Shown here piece by piece: positions 33,301-42,910 of a stretch of 64,000 nt of DNA. The stretch comes from Glycomyces sp. NRRL B-16210. GTDB lineage: Bacteria > Actinomycetota > Actinomycetes > Mycobacteriales > Micromonosporaceae. The DNA is taken from NCBI RefSeq assembly GCF_000719515.1, contig NZ_JOGR01000003.1, positions 124,001 to 188,000 of the forward strand, in the 5' to 3' direction. The notes beneath the pieces were generated by a model. It saw only the letters and a program-made list of their open reading frames with translations, was not told the origin of the DNA and did not search any database. Both the position numbers and the translations under genes were made by a program. Positions within the stretch are counted from its first letter, which is position 1, and the number at the start of each line of letters is the position of its first letter.

Positions 33301-33348
33301 AGAGCCCTCCAGCATTTCGTCACCCCGGTACTGCCTTAGGAGGGCCCT
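33301..33348. terminator. Possible hairpin between convergent pseudokinase and hydrolase genes
   Basis: Inverted repeat AGAGCCCTCC / GGAGGGCCCT, 10 bp with one mismatch and a 28-nt loop, in the 112-bp convergent gap. The long loop makes it weak. Confidence 0.35.
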
Positions 33349-33372
33349 ACTCCCGATCGTCTTCCGACAGGC

Positions 33373-34164
33373 CTATTCCTGCCCTTCCTTCGGCAGGAAG
33401 CCGCCGAAGGCGGCGACGGTCTTGTTCGCGTAGGCGGAGGTGTCGCCGCGCTCCATCGGTCCGTCCCAAGTGGTCGGCAGCGGGGCGTGTTCGGGGAGGA
33501 TGCGGCCCACGATGCGGTCGAGGGCCTCTTCGGCCTTGCCGACCCACAGGTGGCCGCCGTTCGCGATCTCGACGACCTCGGCCTGCGGGATCGCGGCGAA
33601 GCGCTGCTTGGCCTCGGGGTACTGGAGGTAATCGTCCTGCTCGGGGATGAGCGCCAGGAGCGGGCGGCCGTCCTCGGCCCAGCGCTCCAGGTCCTCCTCT
33701 TTGGAGTAGCGAAGCGGGGGCGAGAGGAGCACGGCGCCTTCGACGCCGGGTTCGAGGCCGTACTTGAGCGTCAGGTCGGTGCCGAAGGACCAGCCGACGA
33801 TCCACACGCGAGGGAGCTCGGCGAACTCGGCGTACTCGACGGCGGCGGCGAGGTCGAAGCGCTCGCCGACGCCGTGGTCGAACGCGCCTTGGCTGGTGCC
33901 CTGCTGGGATTCGGTGCCGCGGGTGTTGAAGCGCAGGACGGCCGTGTTCGCCAGCGCGGGCAGCCGCCAGGCGGCCTTGCGGAAGATGTGCGAGTCCATC
34001 ATGCCGCCGTGGGTGGGCAGCGGGTGGACGCAGATGAGGGTCGCCTCGGGCTCGCGGTCGGCGGGCAGGGCGATTTCGCCGACGAGTTCGAGCCCGTCGG
34101 CGGTGTGGAGCGTGAGCGCCTCGCGCCGGGCGGGGAGCATGCTCGCGGATCTGATGACAGCCAC
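33373..34164 (-). CDS. Alpha/beta-hydrolase family protein
   Basis: A 263-residue alpha/beta hydrolase close to COG2945. The nucleophile elbow is GWSFGTD, the acid is likely Asp in IPEQDDYLQY, and the base is His in NGGHLWVG; the oxyanion segment is CVHPLPTHGGMMDSHI. No signal peptide. The substrate is unknown; this subgroup includes serine esterases of unassigned role. The GTG at 34162-34164 is one option; an ATG at 34138-34140 would drop eight residues. It is monocistronic and convergent with the pseudokinase gene. Confidence 0.78.
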   Translation of the reverse strand: MAVIRSASMLPARREALTLHTADGLELVGEIALPADREPEATLICVHPLPTHGGMMDSHIFRKAAWRLPALANTAVLRFNTRGTESQQGTSQGAFDHGVGERFDLAAAVEYAEFAELPRVWIVGWSFGTDLTLKYGLEPGVEGAVLLSPPLRYSKEEDLERWAEDGRPLLALIPEQDDYLQYPEAKQRFAAIPQAEVVEIANGGHLWVGKAEEALDRIVGRILPEHAPLPTTWDGPMERGDTSAYANKTVAAFGGFLPKEGQE

Positions 34165-34558
34165 ACCGGGATTATCCCCGGAATACGGCGCCGGAAACAC
34201 CACGTGTGGCGCAGTCGGCACCGGCCGAAGAGGTGGCCCCCTAGTAGTTGCCATCCCTAACCCCCACCCACCCGGGGAAAGGTAGGCCCAACATTCCCGC
34301 TCGGGTACGACAGAAACCCGGCGCGGCGGCGCCGGTGTCACTCGAAAGAGGTCGTGGAGCGGGGGCATCGTCGGCGGTCGCCGATCAGAGGTGAGCGGAT
34401 CTCCGCGGAGCGAGCGGGGGTGAAGCGGCGTCGAATTGCGGCCCGAGGAAGCGGCCCGCGCGGGAGCGGCGTCCCGGTCACCGCGAAGGGCCTTTGCCTG
34501 CTGGGCGGCGAAGGGGCGGGGCCTGGCGGCCCCGCCCCTCGCGATGTTCAGTTGGGGT
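34165..34558. other. 394-bp stretch without a gene, containing a terminator
   Basis: The left part is the upstream region of the hydrolase. The right part holds the terminator at 34512-34539 for the minus-strand gene that ends at 34559. Plus-strand frames here are Arg/Gly/Pro-rich shadows without ribosome-binding sites. Confidence 0.5.
34512..34539 (-). terminator. Terminator after the zinc-ribbon-like gene
   Basis: Perfect 12-bp inverted repeat AGGGGCGGGGCC / GGCCCCGCCCCT with a 4-nt loop, 20 bp downstream of the stop at 34559. It is followed on the minus strand by TTCG rather than a U tract. Confidence 0.8.
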
Positions 34559-34840
34559 TCAGCGCCATTGGCCGGGCTTGCGGCGGTCGCGGGCGTTCCA
34601 GCAGCCGGCGTGCCAGTGTCGGCGGTCGTCGCCGTCGCCGTGGTCCGACCACGCCACCACGTGCGGCGTGCCCGGTTGGATCTCCAGGTCGCAACCGGGG
34701 CACCGGTAGGCCTTCGCCGCGTTCGCGCCGGGGATGCGGCGGACCCTGACCGGCCCGTTCGGGCCGTCGATCAGGCTCGGGTCCTGTGCACCTGAAGTCT
34801 GCCGCCGAGGTTCGTCCCGGCGGCGGTTCTTGCGCGGCAT
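34559..34840 (-). CDS. Small zinc-ribbon-like conserved actinobacterial protein (93 aa)
   Basis: Basic N terminus (PRKNRRRDEPRR), then VRRIPGANAAKAYRCPGCDLEI, PGTPHVVAW and RRHWHAGCWNARDRR. The CPGC pair with the HWHAGC pair is a likely zinc site. Streptomyces homologues of about 90-100 residues are annotated ATP/GTP-binding protein without evidence. Function unknown. It ends in a strong terminator and is 15 bp from the membrane protein gene upstream. Confidence 0.78.
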   Translation of the reverse strand: MPRKNRRRDEPRRQTSGAQDPSLIDGPNGPVRVRRIPGANAAKAYRCPGCDLEIQPGTPHVVAWSDHGDGDDRRHWHAGCWNARDRRKPGQWR

Positions 34841-34855
34841 CGGTCCGGTACCGGG

Positions 34856-35119
34856 TTATGCGCGGGTCGCGTCGTCAGTGGCGGGCCCGTCCTTCGTCTC
34901 GGCCGCGTCGGCCGCGGCCGGGGCCGTCGTCGAAGCGGCCGCCGCCAGGGCGGCCTCGCTCTCGAGCCGGTTGTTCAGGCGCTTGACGTGCTTGTTCATC
35001 CCTCTGATGAGGAAGATCGTCACGACGACCAGGAACACGGTCACGAACAGGCCGAACGGCCCGGCCAGCGCCTGGTCGCGTTCCGGCCCGAACTCTTGTG
35101 CCAGGATCTCGATACCCAC
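34856..35119 (-). CDS. Small single-span membrane protein (87 aa)
   Basis: One hydrophobic helix at about residues 21-40 (PFGLFVTVFLVVVTIFLIRGM), a basic stop-transfer segment (NKHVKRLNNR), and an Ala/Asp-rich cytosolic tail. It lies 23 bp downstream of ung and 15 bp before the zinc-ribbon-like gene, apparently in one transcript. No known function. Confidence 0.72.
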   Translation of the reverse strand: MGIEILAQEFGPERDQALAGPFGLFVTVFLVVVTIFLIRGMNKHVKRLNNRLESEAALAAAASTTAPAAADAAETKDGPATDDATRA

Positions 35120-35142
35120 GACTCCACCGTATCCCGGGCGTA

Positions 35143-35832
35143 CTAGGACTCCTGAAGGGCGGGCAGCCGCCAGTCGACCGGCTCACCGCCCTGCTGGACC
35201 AGGAGCTCGTTCGCGCGGCTGAAGGGCTTGGAGCCGAAGAAGCCGCGCCGGGCGCTCAGCGGGGAGGGGTGGGGCGACTCGATCGAGGGGATCGGGCCGA
35301 GGAGGTCCTTGAGTTTGCGGGCGTCGGCGCCCCACAGGATCGCCACGGACGCGCCGCCGCGTTCGGCGAGGGCCCGGATGGCCTGCTCGGTCACGGTCTC
35401 CCAGCCCTTGCCGCGGTGCGAGGCGGGCGTGCCGGGGGCGACGCTGAGGGAGCGGTTGAGGAGCAGGACGCCCTGGTCGGCCCAAGGGGTGAGGTCGCCG
35501 TTGGCGGGCAGCGGGTGGCCGAGGTCGTCGCGGTACTCGTTGAAGATGTTGACCAGGCTCTTGGGGAGGGGGCGCACGTCGGGGGCGACGGCGAAGGACA
35601 GGCCGATGGCGTGCCCGGGGGTGGGGTAGGGGTCTTGGCCGACGATGATGACCTTGACCTCGTCGAAGGGCTGCTGGAAGGCGCGGAGGATGTGCTCGGC
35701 GGCGGGGAGGTAGGTGCGTCCGGCGGCGACCTCGGCGCGGAGGAACTCCCCCATCTTCGCGACGTCGTCGGCGACGGGGGCGAGCGCTTTGGCCCAGCCG
35801 GGCTCCATCAGTTCATCGAGAGTCTTCTGCAT
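35143..35832 (-). CDS. ung: Uracil-DNA glycosylase (family 1)
   Basis: Excises uracil from DNA at the start of base-excision repair (229 residues). The water-activating Asp is in VGQDPYPTPGHAIGLSF near residue 67, and the DNA-intercalation loop with catalytic His is HPSPLSARRGFFGSKPF near residue 190. VLLLNRSLSV is also family-typical. Its ATG lies 4 bp after the threonine ammonia-lyase stop, so they are cotranscribed. Confidence 0.96.
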   Translation of the reverse strand: MQKTLDELMEPGWAKALAPVADDVAKMGEFLRAEVAAGRTYLPAAEHILRAFQQPFDEVKVIIVGQDPYPTPGHAIGLSFAVAPDVRPLPKSLVNIFNEYRDDLGHPLPANGDLTPWADQGVLLLNRSLSVAPGTPASHRGKGWETVTEQAIRALAERGGASVAILWGADARKLKDLLGPIPSIESPHPSPLSARRGFFGSKPFSRANELLVQQGGEPVDWRLPALQES

Positions 35833-35835
35833 GAC

Positions 35836-37050
35836 TCAGATGCTAAGGCCCTCCACCGACACGAAGTATCCCGCGTCGCGCAGGGCCGCAACGATTTCGG
35901 TCGCGTGTTCGGAACCGCGGGTCTCGATCGAGAGGTCCACGGCGACCTCGCCGACGCTCAGGCGCGGGTCGGAGCGCTGGTGGTTGACGTCGACGATGTT
36001 GCCGCCGTAGGCGCCTACGCGCTGGAGGACCGAGGCGAGGGCGCCGGGCCGGTCGGCGCAGCGGAGGTTGGCGCGCATGAAGCGGCCGGAGGCGCCGAGG
36101 CCGTGTTCGATGAGCCGCATGAGCAGGAGCGGGTCGATGTTGCCGCCGGAGAGGACGGCGACGGCGGGCGCCTCGTAGGCGATCGAGTAGTTCAGGAGCG
36201 CGGCGTAGGCGGTGGCGCCGGCGGGTTCGACCACGAGCTTGTTGCGTTCGAGCAGGGACAGCAGGGCCCGGCTGATGTCCTCTTCGGTGACGGTGACGAT
36301 CTCGTCGACGAGGGCGGCGACGTGCGCGAAGGGGACGTCGCCGGGGCGGCCGACGGCGATCCCGTCGGCGATGGTGTGCATCTTGTCGAGGCGCACGGGC
36401 CGGCCGGCGGCGAGGGAGTGCTGGTAGGAGGCGGCGCCTTCGGCCTGGACGCCGATGATCTTGATGTCGGGCCGCAGTTGCTTGGCGGCGGCGGCGATGC
36501 CGGCGACGAGGCCGCCGCCGCCGACGGAGGTGACGATGGTGGCCGTCTCGGGGAGCTGGTCGAGGATCTCCAGGGCGATGGTGCCCTGGCCGGCGACGAT
36601 GTCGCGGTGGTCGAAGGGGTGGATGAGGGTCGCGCCGGTCTGCTGGGCGAAGCGGTGGGCCGATTCGAGGGCGTCGTCGACGGTGAGGCCGCCGAGGATG
36701 ACTTCGGCGCCGTAGCCCTTGGTGGCGGCCACCTTCGGGAGGGGCGCGGATTCGGGCATGAAGACCGTGGAGCGGATGCCGAGGGTGGAGGCGGCGAGGG
36801 CGACGCCTTGGGCGTGGTTGCCGGCGGAGGCGGCGACGACCCCGTGTTCGCGTTCGGCCTCGCTCAGGCGCGAGACGCGCATGTAGGCGCCGCGGATCTT
36901 GAACGAGCCCGCGCGTTGGAGGTTCTCGCATTTGAGGTGGACGCCGTCGAGGACGGGGTCGCGGGAGGGTTCGAGGGGCGTGCGGCGCACGACCCCGGAG
37001 AGTTCGGCGGCCGCGGCGCGGACGTCGGAAAGTGTCACCAGCTCCGTCAC
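35836..37050 (-). CDS. ilvA: Threonine ammonia-lyase with C-terminal ACT domain
   Basis: PLP enzyme deaminating threonine to 2-oxobutyrate, the first step to isoleucine (404 residues). The Schiff-base Lys is in GSFKIRGAYMR near residue 53, with AASAGNHAQG, SVGGGGLVAG for PLP phosphate and LSGGNIDPLLL. A single ACT domain occupies about residues 325-404 (FMRANLRCADRPGALASVL), so it is the shorter form. GTG at 37048-37050 is preferred; 14 extra upstream codons are possible but not conserved. Confidence 0.92.
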   Translation of the reverse strand: MTELVTLSDVRAAAAELSGVVRRTPLEPSRDPVLDGVHLKCENLQRAGSFKIRGAYMRVSRLSEAEREHGVVAASAGNHAQGVALAASTLGIRSTVFMPESAPLPKVAATKGYGAEVILGGLTVDDALESAHRFAQQTGATLIHPFDHRDIVAGQGTIALEILDQLPETATIVTSVGGGGLVAGIAAAAKQLRPDIKIIGVQAEGAASYQHSLAAGRPVRLDKMHTIADGIAVGRPGDVPFAHVAALVDEIVTVTEEDISRALLSLLERNKLVVEPAGATAYAALLNYSIAYEAPAVAVLSGGNIDPLLLMRLIEHGLGASGRFMRANLRCADRPGALASVLQRVGAYGGNIVDVNHQRSDPRLSVGEVAVDLSIETRGSEHATEIVAALRDAGYFVSVEGLSI

Positions 37051-37522
37051 GCCTCGATCGTAGTGCCCGCGGCGGGCCGGGCGGCCGCGCACGGGCGGGT
37101 GCGGCGGACGGGGAGCGCGGGCCCGCGGGGGCGGGAACTTGTGGGCGCAGGATGCGTATGCAGTGTCGGGTGAGCACAGTGCGGAGTGGGAGCGCGGCCA
37201 AATCGAAACACTTTCGAATGCGGGCGCGAAAGGCGCCGAGCGATGCCGGAAAACGGTTGCACTGGACCGAAATGCCTACCTTGATCCTCCCTGGGCGGCA
37301 CGCGTGCGACGTCTGAAACCGCAGGTGGAACCCAGTGTGAAGCGGCATTTACGGGTATGAATTAGGGGTGACCCCCGTTACTCGGAAACTCTGGAAGGCT
37401 TAAGCTACGAACAGTCATCCCTTAACCATGGCGAAGCCTGCGAGTCATGAACGGGCAATGACTTGTCCGCTTAGCCCTCACACCGAGCCCGTCCGTCCCC
37501 TTTAGAACCCCTGGAGTCAAAG
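37051..37522 (+). promoter_or_regulatory. 472-bp leader upstream of the solitary ABC ATPase gene
   Basis: AT-richer than the surroundings and without a convincing gene. It holds GGGGTGACCCC at 37365-37375, a short palindrome. An inverted repeat AGTCAT / ATGACT lies at 37443-37463, with a further AGTCAT near 37412. These are operator or RNA-structure candidates for the downstream MsiK-like gene. No clear -35/-10 pair was identified. Confidence 0.4.
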
Positions 37523-38797
<1,275 letters not shown>

Positions 38798-38801
38798 GGG
38801 C

Positions 38802-38852
38802 GGGGCCGCGATACGCGAACGCCGCGGCCCCCTCGATTGAGGAGGCCGCGGC
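38802..38852. terminator. Overlapping bidirectional hairpins between the ABC ATPase and greA genes
   Basis: Two alternative stems share sequence: GGGGCCGCG / CGCGGCCCC (38802-38831) and a 14-bp stem from GCCGCGGCCCCCTC (38821-38834) with GAGGAGGCCGCGGC, one mismatch and a GATT loop. They lie in the 70-bp convergent gap and may serve one strand each. Confidence 0.75.
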
Positions 38853-38867
38853 GAAACCGGCGTTCGG

Positions 38868-39362
38868 TCAGCCCAGGAACTTCTCGGCGTCGACGATCTT
38901 CACCGAGATCTCGACGTCCTTCGGGGTCTTGTAGGCGACCGTGTCGCCCACCTTGTGGCCCACGATGGCCGCGCCCAGCGCCGAATCGGGACTGTAGACG
39001 GTCAGATCCGTCGTCGCCGCGATCTCGCGCGAGCCGAGCAGGAACTTCTCGGTGTCGTCGGGGTCGCCGTCGAAGGCGATCGTCACGACGGTGCCGATCT
39101 GGATCTCGTCGCTCTCCTTCGCCTCGCCGACCTTCGCGTTGCGCAGCAGGTCCTCCAGTTGGCGGATGCGCCCCTCCTGCTTGCCCTGCTCGTCGCGGGC
39201 CGCGTGGTAGCCGCCGTTCTCCTTGAGGTCGCCCTCTTCCCGGCGCGCATTGATCTCCGCCGCCATCAGCGGACGGTTCGCGACCAGCTCGTCCAACTCG
39301 CCCTTGAGGCGGTCGTAGGCCTCCTGCGTCAGCCATGTGCCCTGGTTAGCGTCGATAGCCAT
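38868..39362 (-). CDS. greA: Transcription elongation factor GreA
   Basis: Binds the RNA polymerase secondary channel and stimulates cleavage of backtracked RNA (164 residues). The N-terminal coiled coil carries LTQEAYDRLKGELDEL and the tip EGDLKENGGYHAARDEQ; the acidic tip residues are present. The C-terminal FKBP-like domain ends with SPDSALGAAIVGHKVGDTV. In mycobacteria greA, a DUF4307 gene and mca are neighbours, exactly as here. Confidence 0.95.
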   Translation of the reverse strand: MAIDANQGTWLTQEAYDRLKGELDELVANRPLMAAEINARREEGDLKENGGYHAARDEQGKQEGRIRQLEDLLRNAKVGEAKESDEIQIGTVVTIAFDGDPDDTEKFLLGSREIAATTDLTVYSPDSALGAAIVGHKVGDTVAYKTPKDVEISVKIVDAEKFLG

Positions 39363-39460
39363 GTCTTCTGAATCCTCCGAATAGTGCGATCCGTGTGTGA
39401 GGTCCTGCCTCAGTGGGTAAGCCGGTGCGCCGCCGCCGGAGCCGATCCCGGATAGCGAAA

Positions 39461-39492
39461 GGCCCGCCGACCGGGATGCGGTGCGACGGGCC
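39461..39492 (-). terminator. Terminator after the DUF4307 gene
   Basis: Stem GGCCCGCCG / CGACGGGCC (9 bp with one G-T-type mismatch), loop 14 nt, just after the stop at 39505. On the minus strand it is followed by TTTCG. Confidence 0.6.
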
Positions 39493-39504
39493 GAAAGTCA
39501 ATGT

Positions 39505-39948
39505 TCAGTCCGCCTGCCGACACCTCAGGACCTCGCCGGTATTGGGCTCGCCCTCCACGGCGAGGGTGTAGGTCATCTCGACGTGGGTGGTCTCGTCCGC
39601 CGGGACGGCGACCTCGGCGTAGCCGATCTCGGCCCCGGCGAGATCGCGGGACCGGACGGCGCACACCGCGCCCTCACCGGCCGGCTTGTAGACCTCGAAC
39701 GTGATGTCGACCTGCCCCGGGACGGAGTCGTCGAAGGCGAGGAGCCGCTCGGAGATCTCGCCCTGCCCGTACACCTCGGTGAGCCGCCAGGCGGCGACGA
39801 GGCCCGCGGCGACCACGCCGACGGTGAGCAGCGCGGTGACCGCCGGGCGGCGGCGGACCGGAGCGCGGCGACGACCGTAGCGACCAGCGGGGAAGGACAC
39901 GTCGCCCGTTCCGGGCACGCGTCCGTCCGTGGTCTGCGTCTCAGTCAA
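39505..39948 (-). CDS. DUF4307 membrane protein
   Basis: A 147-residue protein: basic N-terminal segment (GRYGRRRAPVRRRP), one membrane helix at about 37-55 (VTALLTVGVVAAGLVAAW), and an extracellular beta-rich domain with ITFEVYKPAGEGAVCAVRSRD and a final CRQ, giving two Cys. This matches DUF4307, encoded beside mca and greA in many actinobacteria. No molecular function is known. Confidence 0.85.
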   Translation of the reverse strand: MTETQTTDGRVPGTGDVSFPAGRYGRRRAPVRRRPAVTALLTVGVVAAGLVAAWRLTEVYGQGEISERLLAFDDSVPGQVDITFEVYKPAGEGAVCAVRSRDLAGAEIGYAEVAVPADETTHVEMTYTLAVEGEPNTGEVLRCRQAD

Positions 39949-40134
39949 TGCGTCGCTTCCGTTTCGCGATCGGCGGCTGCGCCGCCAAGAGCCCGGATTC
40001 TCGCGAGAACCGGGAAGTAATGGTTATCGAGTATCGTTGCACAGAATGCCAGAGCCGACAACTGTCGCAGTGCGCGCGTCGGTTCGCGTGCCCGAGAGCC
40101 TTCCGATTGACACCCGCCAGTGAGGTCGACCGAC

Positions 40135-41016
40135 GTGACGAATCCGTCCAGCAAACTGCGCCTGATGTGCGTCCACGCCCATCCCGACGACGAGTCCAGC
40201 AAGGGCGCCGGGATGATGGCGCGCTATGTGCGCGAGGGCGTGGAGGTCCTCGTGGTCACCTGCACCGGCGGCGAGCGCGGCGACGTGCTCAACCCCAAGA
40301 TGGACCGGCCCGAGATCCAGGAGAACCTGCCGCGCGTGCGCAGCGAGGAGATGGCCCGCGCCCGCGAGATCCTCGGCGTCGAGCAGCACTGGCTCGGCTT
40401 CACCGACTCCGGGCTCCCCGACGGCTGGCTCCCCGACTCCGGCATCCCGCTCCCGGCGGACGCGTTCTACGAGGTGCCGACCGAGCGGGCCGCCGCGCCG
40501 CTGGTGGCCGTCATGCGCTCGTTCAAGCCGCACGTGGTCACCACCTACGACGAGGAGGGCGGCTACCCGCACCCCGACCACGTCAAGACCCACGAGGTCT
40601 CGGTCGCGGCCTTCGCCGCCGCGGGCGACCCCGAGCGGTACCCCGACCTCGGCGAGCCGTGGCAGCCGCTGAAGCTGTACTACAGCCACTCGTTCGGCAA
40701 GGCGCGCATCGAGGCCCTGCACTACGCGATGGTCGACGCCGGACTCGAGTCGCCCTACGGGGACTGGATGGCCGGGGGCGACTGGACCCGCGACAAGAGC
40801 GAGCGGGTCACCACCCGCGTCGAGTGCGCCGACTACTTCGACATCCGCGACGCCGCGCTCAAGGCCCACGCGACCCAGGTCGACCCCGACGGGTTCTGGT
40901 TCGCCGTGCCGCGCGAGATCCAGCAGAAGGCCTGGCCGACCGAGGACTACGAACTCGTCGAGACGCGCATCGAGACGCGCCTGCCGGAGGACGACCTCTT
41001 CGCCGGACTGCGATGA
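40135..41016 (+). CDS. mca: Mycothiol S-conjugate amidase
   Basis: Zinc amidase cleaving mycothiol S-conjugates to release mercapturic acids for export (293 residues). Zinc ligands are HPDDE in MCVHAHPDDESSKGAGMMARY near residue 14 and the His in YPHPDHVKTHE. KQ-type Mca features WRTHATQV are represented here by KAHATQVDPDGFWF. The GTG at 40135-40137 gives the usual N terminus and has AGG 8 bp upstream; a GTG five codons earlier is possible. It implies that the organism makes mycothiol. Confidence 0.92.
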   Translation: MTNPSSKLRLMCVHAHPDDESSKGAGMMARYVREGVEVLVVTCTGGERGDVLNPKMDRPEIQENLPRVRSEEMARAREILGVEQHWLGFTDSGLPDGWLPDSGIPLPADAFYEVPTERAAAPLVAVMRSFKPHVVTTYDEEGGYPHPDHVKTHEVSVAAFAAAGDPERYPDLGEPWQPLKLYYSHSFGKARIEALHYAMVDAGLESPYGDWMAGGDWTRDKSERVTTRVECADYFDIRDAALKAHATQVDPDGFWFAVPREIQQKAWPTEDYELVETRIETRLPEDDLFAGLR

Positions 41017-41073
41017 CGACCTGATCCCAAGCGCCGCAACAGGCCCTGGGAACACTCACTCCACTTCGGACCT

Positions 41074-41090
41074 ATCCGGCCGCGCCGGAT
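41074..41090 (+). terminator. Hairpin after mca
   Basis: Perfect 7-bp inverted repeat ATCCGGC / GCCGGAT with a 3-nt loop, 58 bp after the mca stop, followed by CGTCTCCTTT. Confidence 0.5.
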
Positions 41091-41275
41091 CGTCTCCTTT
41101 CGCGCACCCTCCGTGAGGAAACAACTGTCGGGCTCCCGACACCACGGTGTATTTCCCCGGAAAGTGCGGGAACCTTGCTGCAAGCGCGCTCCCGCGGGTT
41201 ACCGTGCCGGGGAGAGCCGGGCCGTACCCGGGCCCGGGTCACCAGCGGAGGCGGGCGCAGAACGGAGGTGGAGCC

Positions 41276-41860
41276 ATGGCCAGTCGTGAAACGTCGCCGG
41301 CGCGAACCAAGTCGTTCGTCGGCAGTCTCCTCGTCGCCACTCCCACGCTGCAAGACCCCAACTTCGACCGGACCGTCGTCATCGGCGTCGGACACGAATC
41401 CGACGGGGTGCTCGGCGTGGTCCTCAACCGCGCCACCGAGCGCCAGGTCGTCCACTACCTCGACCAGTGGGCCGAACTGGCGGGCGATCCGGCGGTGCTC
41501 TTCGAAGGCGGCCCGGTCCAGCCGGACGCCGCCATAGGCCTGGGCTGGAGGAAGGCGGACGCGCCGTTCTCGGACGCGTTCCGGCCCGTGCTCGGCCGCC
41601 TGGGCACCCTCGACCTCTCCCGGGACCCCGACGAGGTCGCGCCGCTGCTGGAGGGGATGCGGGTCTTCACCGGATACGCCGGCTGGTCGCCGGGGCAGCT
41701 GGAGGAGGAGATCGAGGCGGGCGCCTGGATGGTCTTCGACGCGCTGCCGGCCGACCCGTTCTCGGCGACGCCGGAGGAGCTGTGGGGCATGGTGTGGCGG
41801 CGCCAGGGCGGAATGCTCTCGGCGGTCGCGCACTACCCCGCCGACCCGGTGATGAACTGA
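41276..41860 (+). CDS. YqgE/AlgH family protein (DUF179)
   Basis: A 194-residue member of the AlgH/UPF0301 family. Motifs: FVGSLLVATPTLQDPNFDRTVV at residues 14-35, GVLGVVLNRATE, FEGGPVQPDAAIGL and VFTGYAGWSPGQLEEEI, the most diagnostic block. The fold is known but the biochemical role is not settled. ATG at 41276-41278 with GGAGGTGGAG upstream. A 259-bp gap separates it from mca. Confidence 0.9.
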   Translation: MASRETSPARTKSFVGSLLVATPTLQDPNFDRTVVIGVGHESDGVLGVVLNRATERQVVHYLDQWAELAGDPAVLFEGGPVQPDAAIGLGWRKADAPFSDAFRPVLGRLGTLDLSRDPDEVAPLLEGMRVFTGYAGWSPGQLEEEIEAGAWMVFDALPADPFSATPEELWGMVWRRQGGMLSAVAHYPADPVMN

Positions 41861-41866
41861 CCCCGC

Positions 41867-42316
41867 TCAGGCCCCCGGCCGCCAGGCCATGAGCACCACG
41901 ATGACGGCGTAGAAGACCAGGTTCAGGCCCGAGAGGGCGAGCAGGCGACCGCGATGGCGCTCCAGCGACTCGCCGTCCATGACCCCGTGGGAATCCTGGA
42001 GCTCCTTGCCGATGCGGGCGAGCGTGCTCGGGATCAATGCGGTGCCGTTGACGACCGCGACCACGTAGAGGGTCGAGGCGACGATGAGCCAGGCGTCGGC
42101 GAAGGCGTACCGCTCGCTCGTCATCGTCGCGAACACTCCGAACAGGGCCGCGACCAGCGTGAGGGCGTTGAACGCCATGCAGCGGCGCCCGGCCTGGTGC
42201 ACCCGTTCGCCGTCCCGCTCGCGCAGGGCCCGCTCGCCGAGCCAGGGCAGGAGCATGGCCGGACCGACGATGATCACCACCAGCAGCACGTGCAGGATCA
42301 GTGACAGAGTGTGCAT
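41867..42316 (-). CDS. DUF2269-like integral membrane protein
   Basis: A 149-residue protein with four probable membrane helices: HTLSLILHVLLVVIIVGPAMLLP, NALTLVAALFGVFATM, ADAWLIVASTLYVVAVVNGTALIP and LSGLNLVFYAVIVVLMAW. Early His in the first helix resembles DUF2269 proteins. Function unknown. Convergent with the AlgH-like gene, 6 bp apart. Confidence 0.72.
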   Translation of the reverse strand: MHTLSLILHVLLVVIIVGPAMLLPWLGERALRERDGERVHQAGRRCMAFNALTLVAALFGVFATMTSERYAFADAWLIVASTLYVVAVVNGTALIPSTLARIGKELQDSHGVMDGESLERHRGRLLALSGLNLVFYAVIVVLMAWRPGA

Positions 42317-42369
42317 ATTGTGATCTTACGGACATAGCACGCAGCAGGGCGCGGAACGGCGGACACGAA

Positions 42370-42398
42370 GAACCCCGGACCCTGAGGGCCCGGGGTTC
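42370..42398 (-). terminator. Terminator of the tmRNA gene
   Basis: Nine-bp perfect outer stem GAACCCCGG / CCGGGGTTC with an inner CCCT / AGGG pairing, 14 bp beyond the 3' end of the tmRNA and followed on the minus strand by TTCG. Confidence 0.75.
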
Positions 42399-42411
42399 GA
42401 ACGTTTCGGCC

Positions 42412-42784
42412 GGTGGAGCTGCAGGGAATCGAACCCTGGTCCTCCGCTGCCTCGGTGAGACTTCTCCGGGTGCAGTCCGCTGTGTCTTTTATCGAGCCCC
42501 ACCGATCACGCGGACGAGACGGTGAGACGGGCTCTAATCGCCGGAGATCTCGGCCGGACGCCCCAGCGATCAAGGCGTCGGCCCAGCATCCTTAAATGAT
42601 GCCGCGAACCCAGAGCGGATGCGCCTCTGGAGCGGCAACTTCACTGTCGCTTAGGCAGCGAGAGCGAAGTCAGTGCGTTTTGCGTTGGCACTTATTGGTT
42701 TCCAACGTCGGTTTACGAGACGGCGTTGGCTTCCTCGACCCGCTTCCCTCACTTCAACATACGGAGTCGAAACCGATCAGCCCC
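42412..42784 (-). ncRNA. ssrA: Transfer-messenger RNA
   Basis: Rescues stalled ribosomes with SmpB. The 5' end GGGGCTG (42778-42784) pairs with 3' CAGCTCC (42415-42421). The 5' GATCGGTTTCGACTCCG block and the 3' T-arm GGTTCGATTCC are standard. The tag frame at 42651-42689 reads ANAKRTDFALAA followed by TAA. CCA is not fully encoded: after the discriminator A the sequence is CCG. A TAGAAT -10-like hexamer lies about 70 bp upstream of the mature 5' end, implying a processed leader. smpB is 127 bp upstream on the same strand. Confidence 0.95.
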
Positions 42785-42910
42785 TGGAAAGTGCGGGCAC
42801 CGTCGCCTTGCTGCGCAGTCTGGTGAGTTCTTGCTGTTCAGTTGTGCTTTTCGATTCTAGCTCAGTCCAACCGCCCCCGGCGACGGGATATTCCCCGCGC
42901 CGGGAGCCGG

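Noticed and set aside
37139..37360. Small plus-strand frames in the leader of the solitary ABC ATPase gene
   Set aside because: No ribosome-binding sites, unusual codon use for this genome and no recognisable product; the region looks regulatory.
42301..42826. Short frames over the tmRNA gene
   Set aside because: They overlap a structurally clear tmRNA with pairing ends and an ALAA tag; not protein genes.
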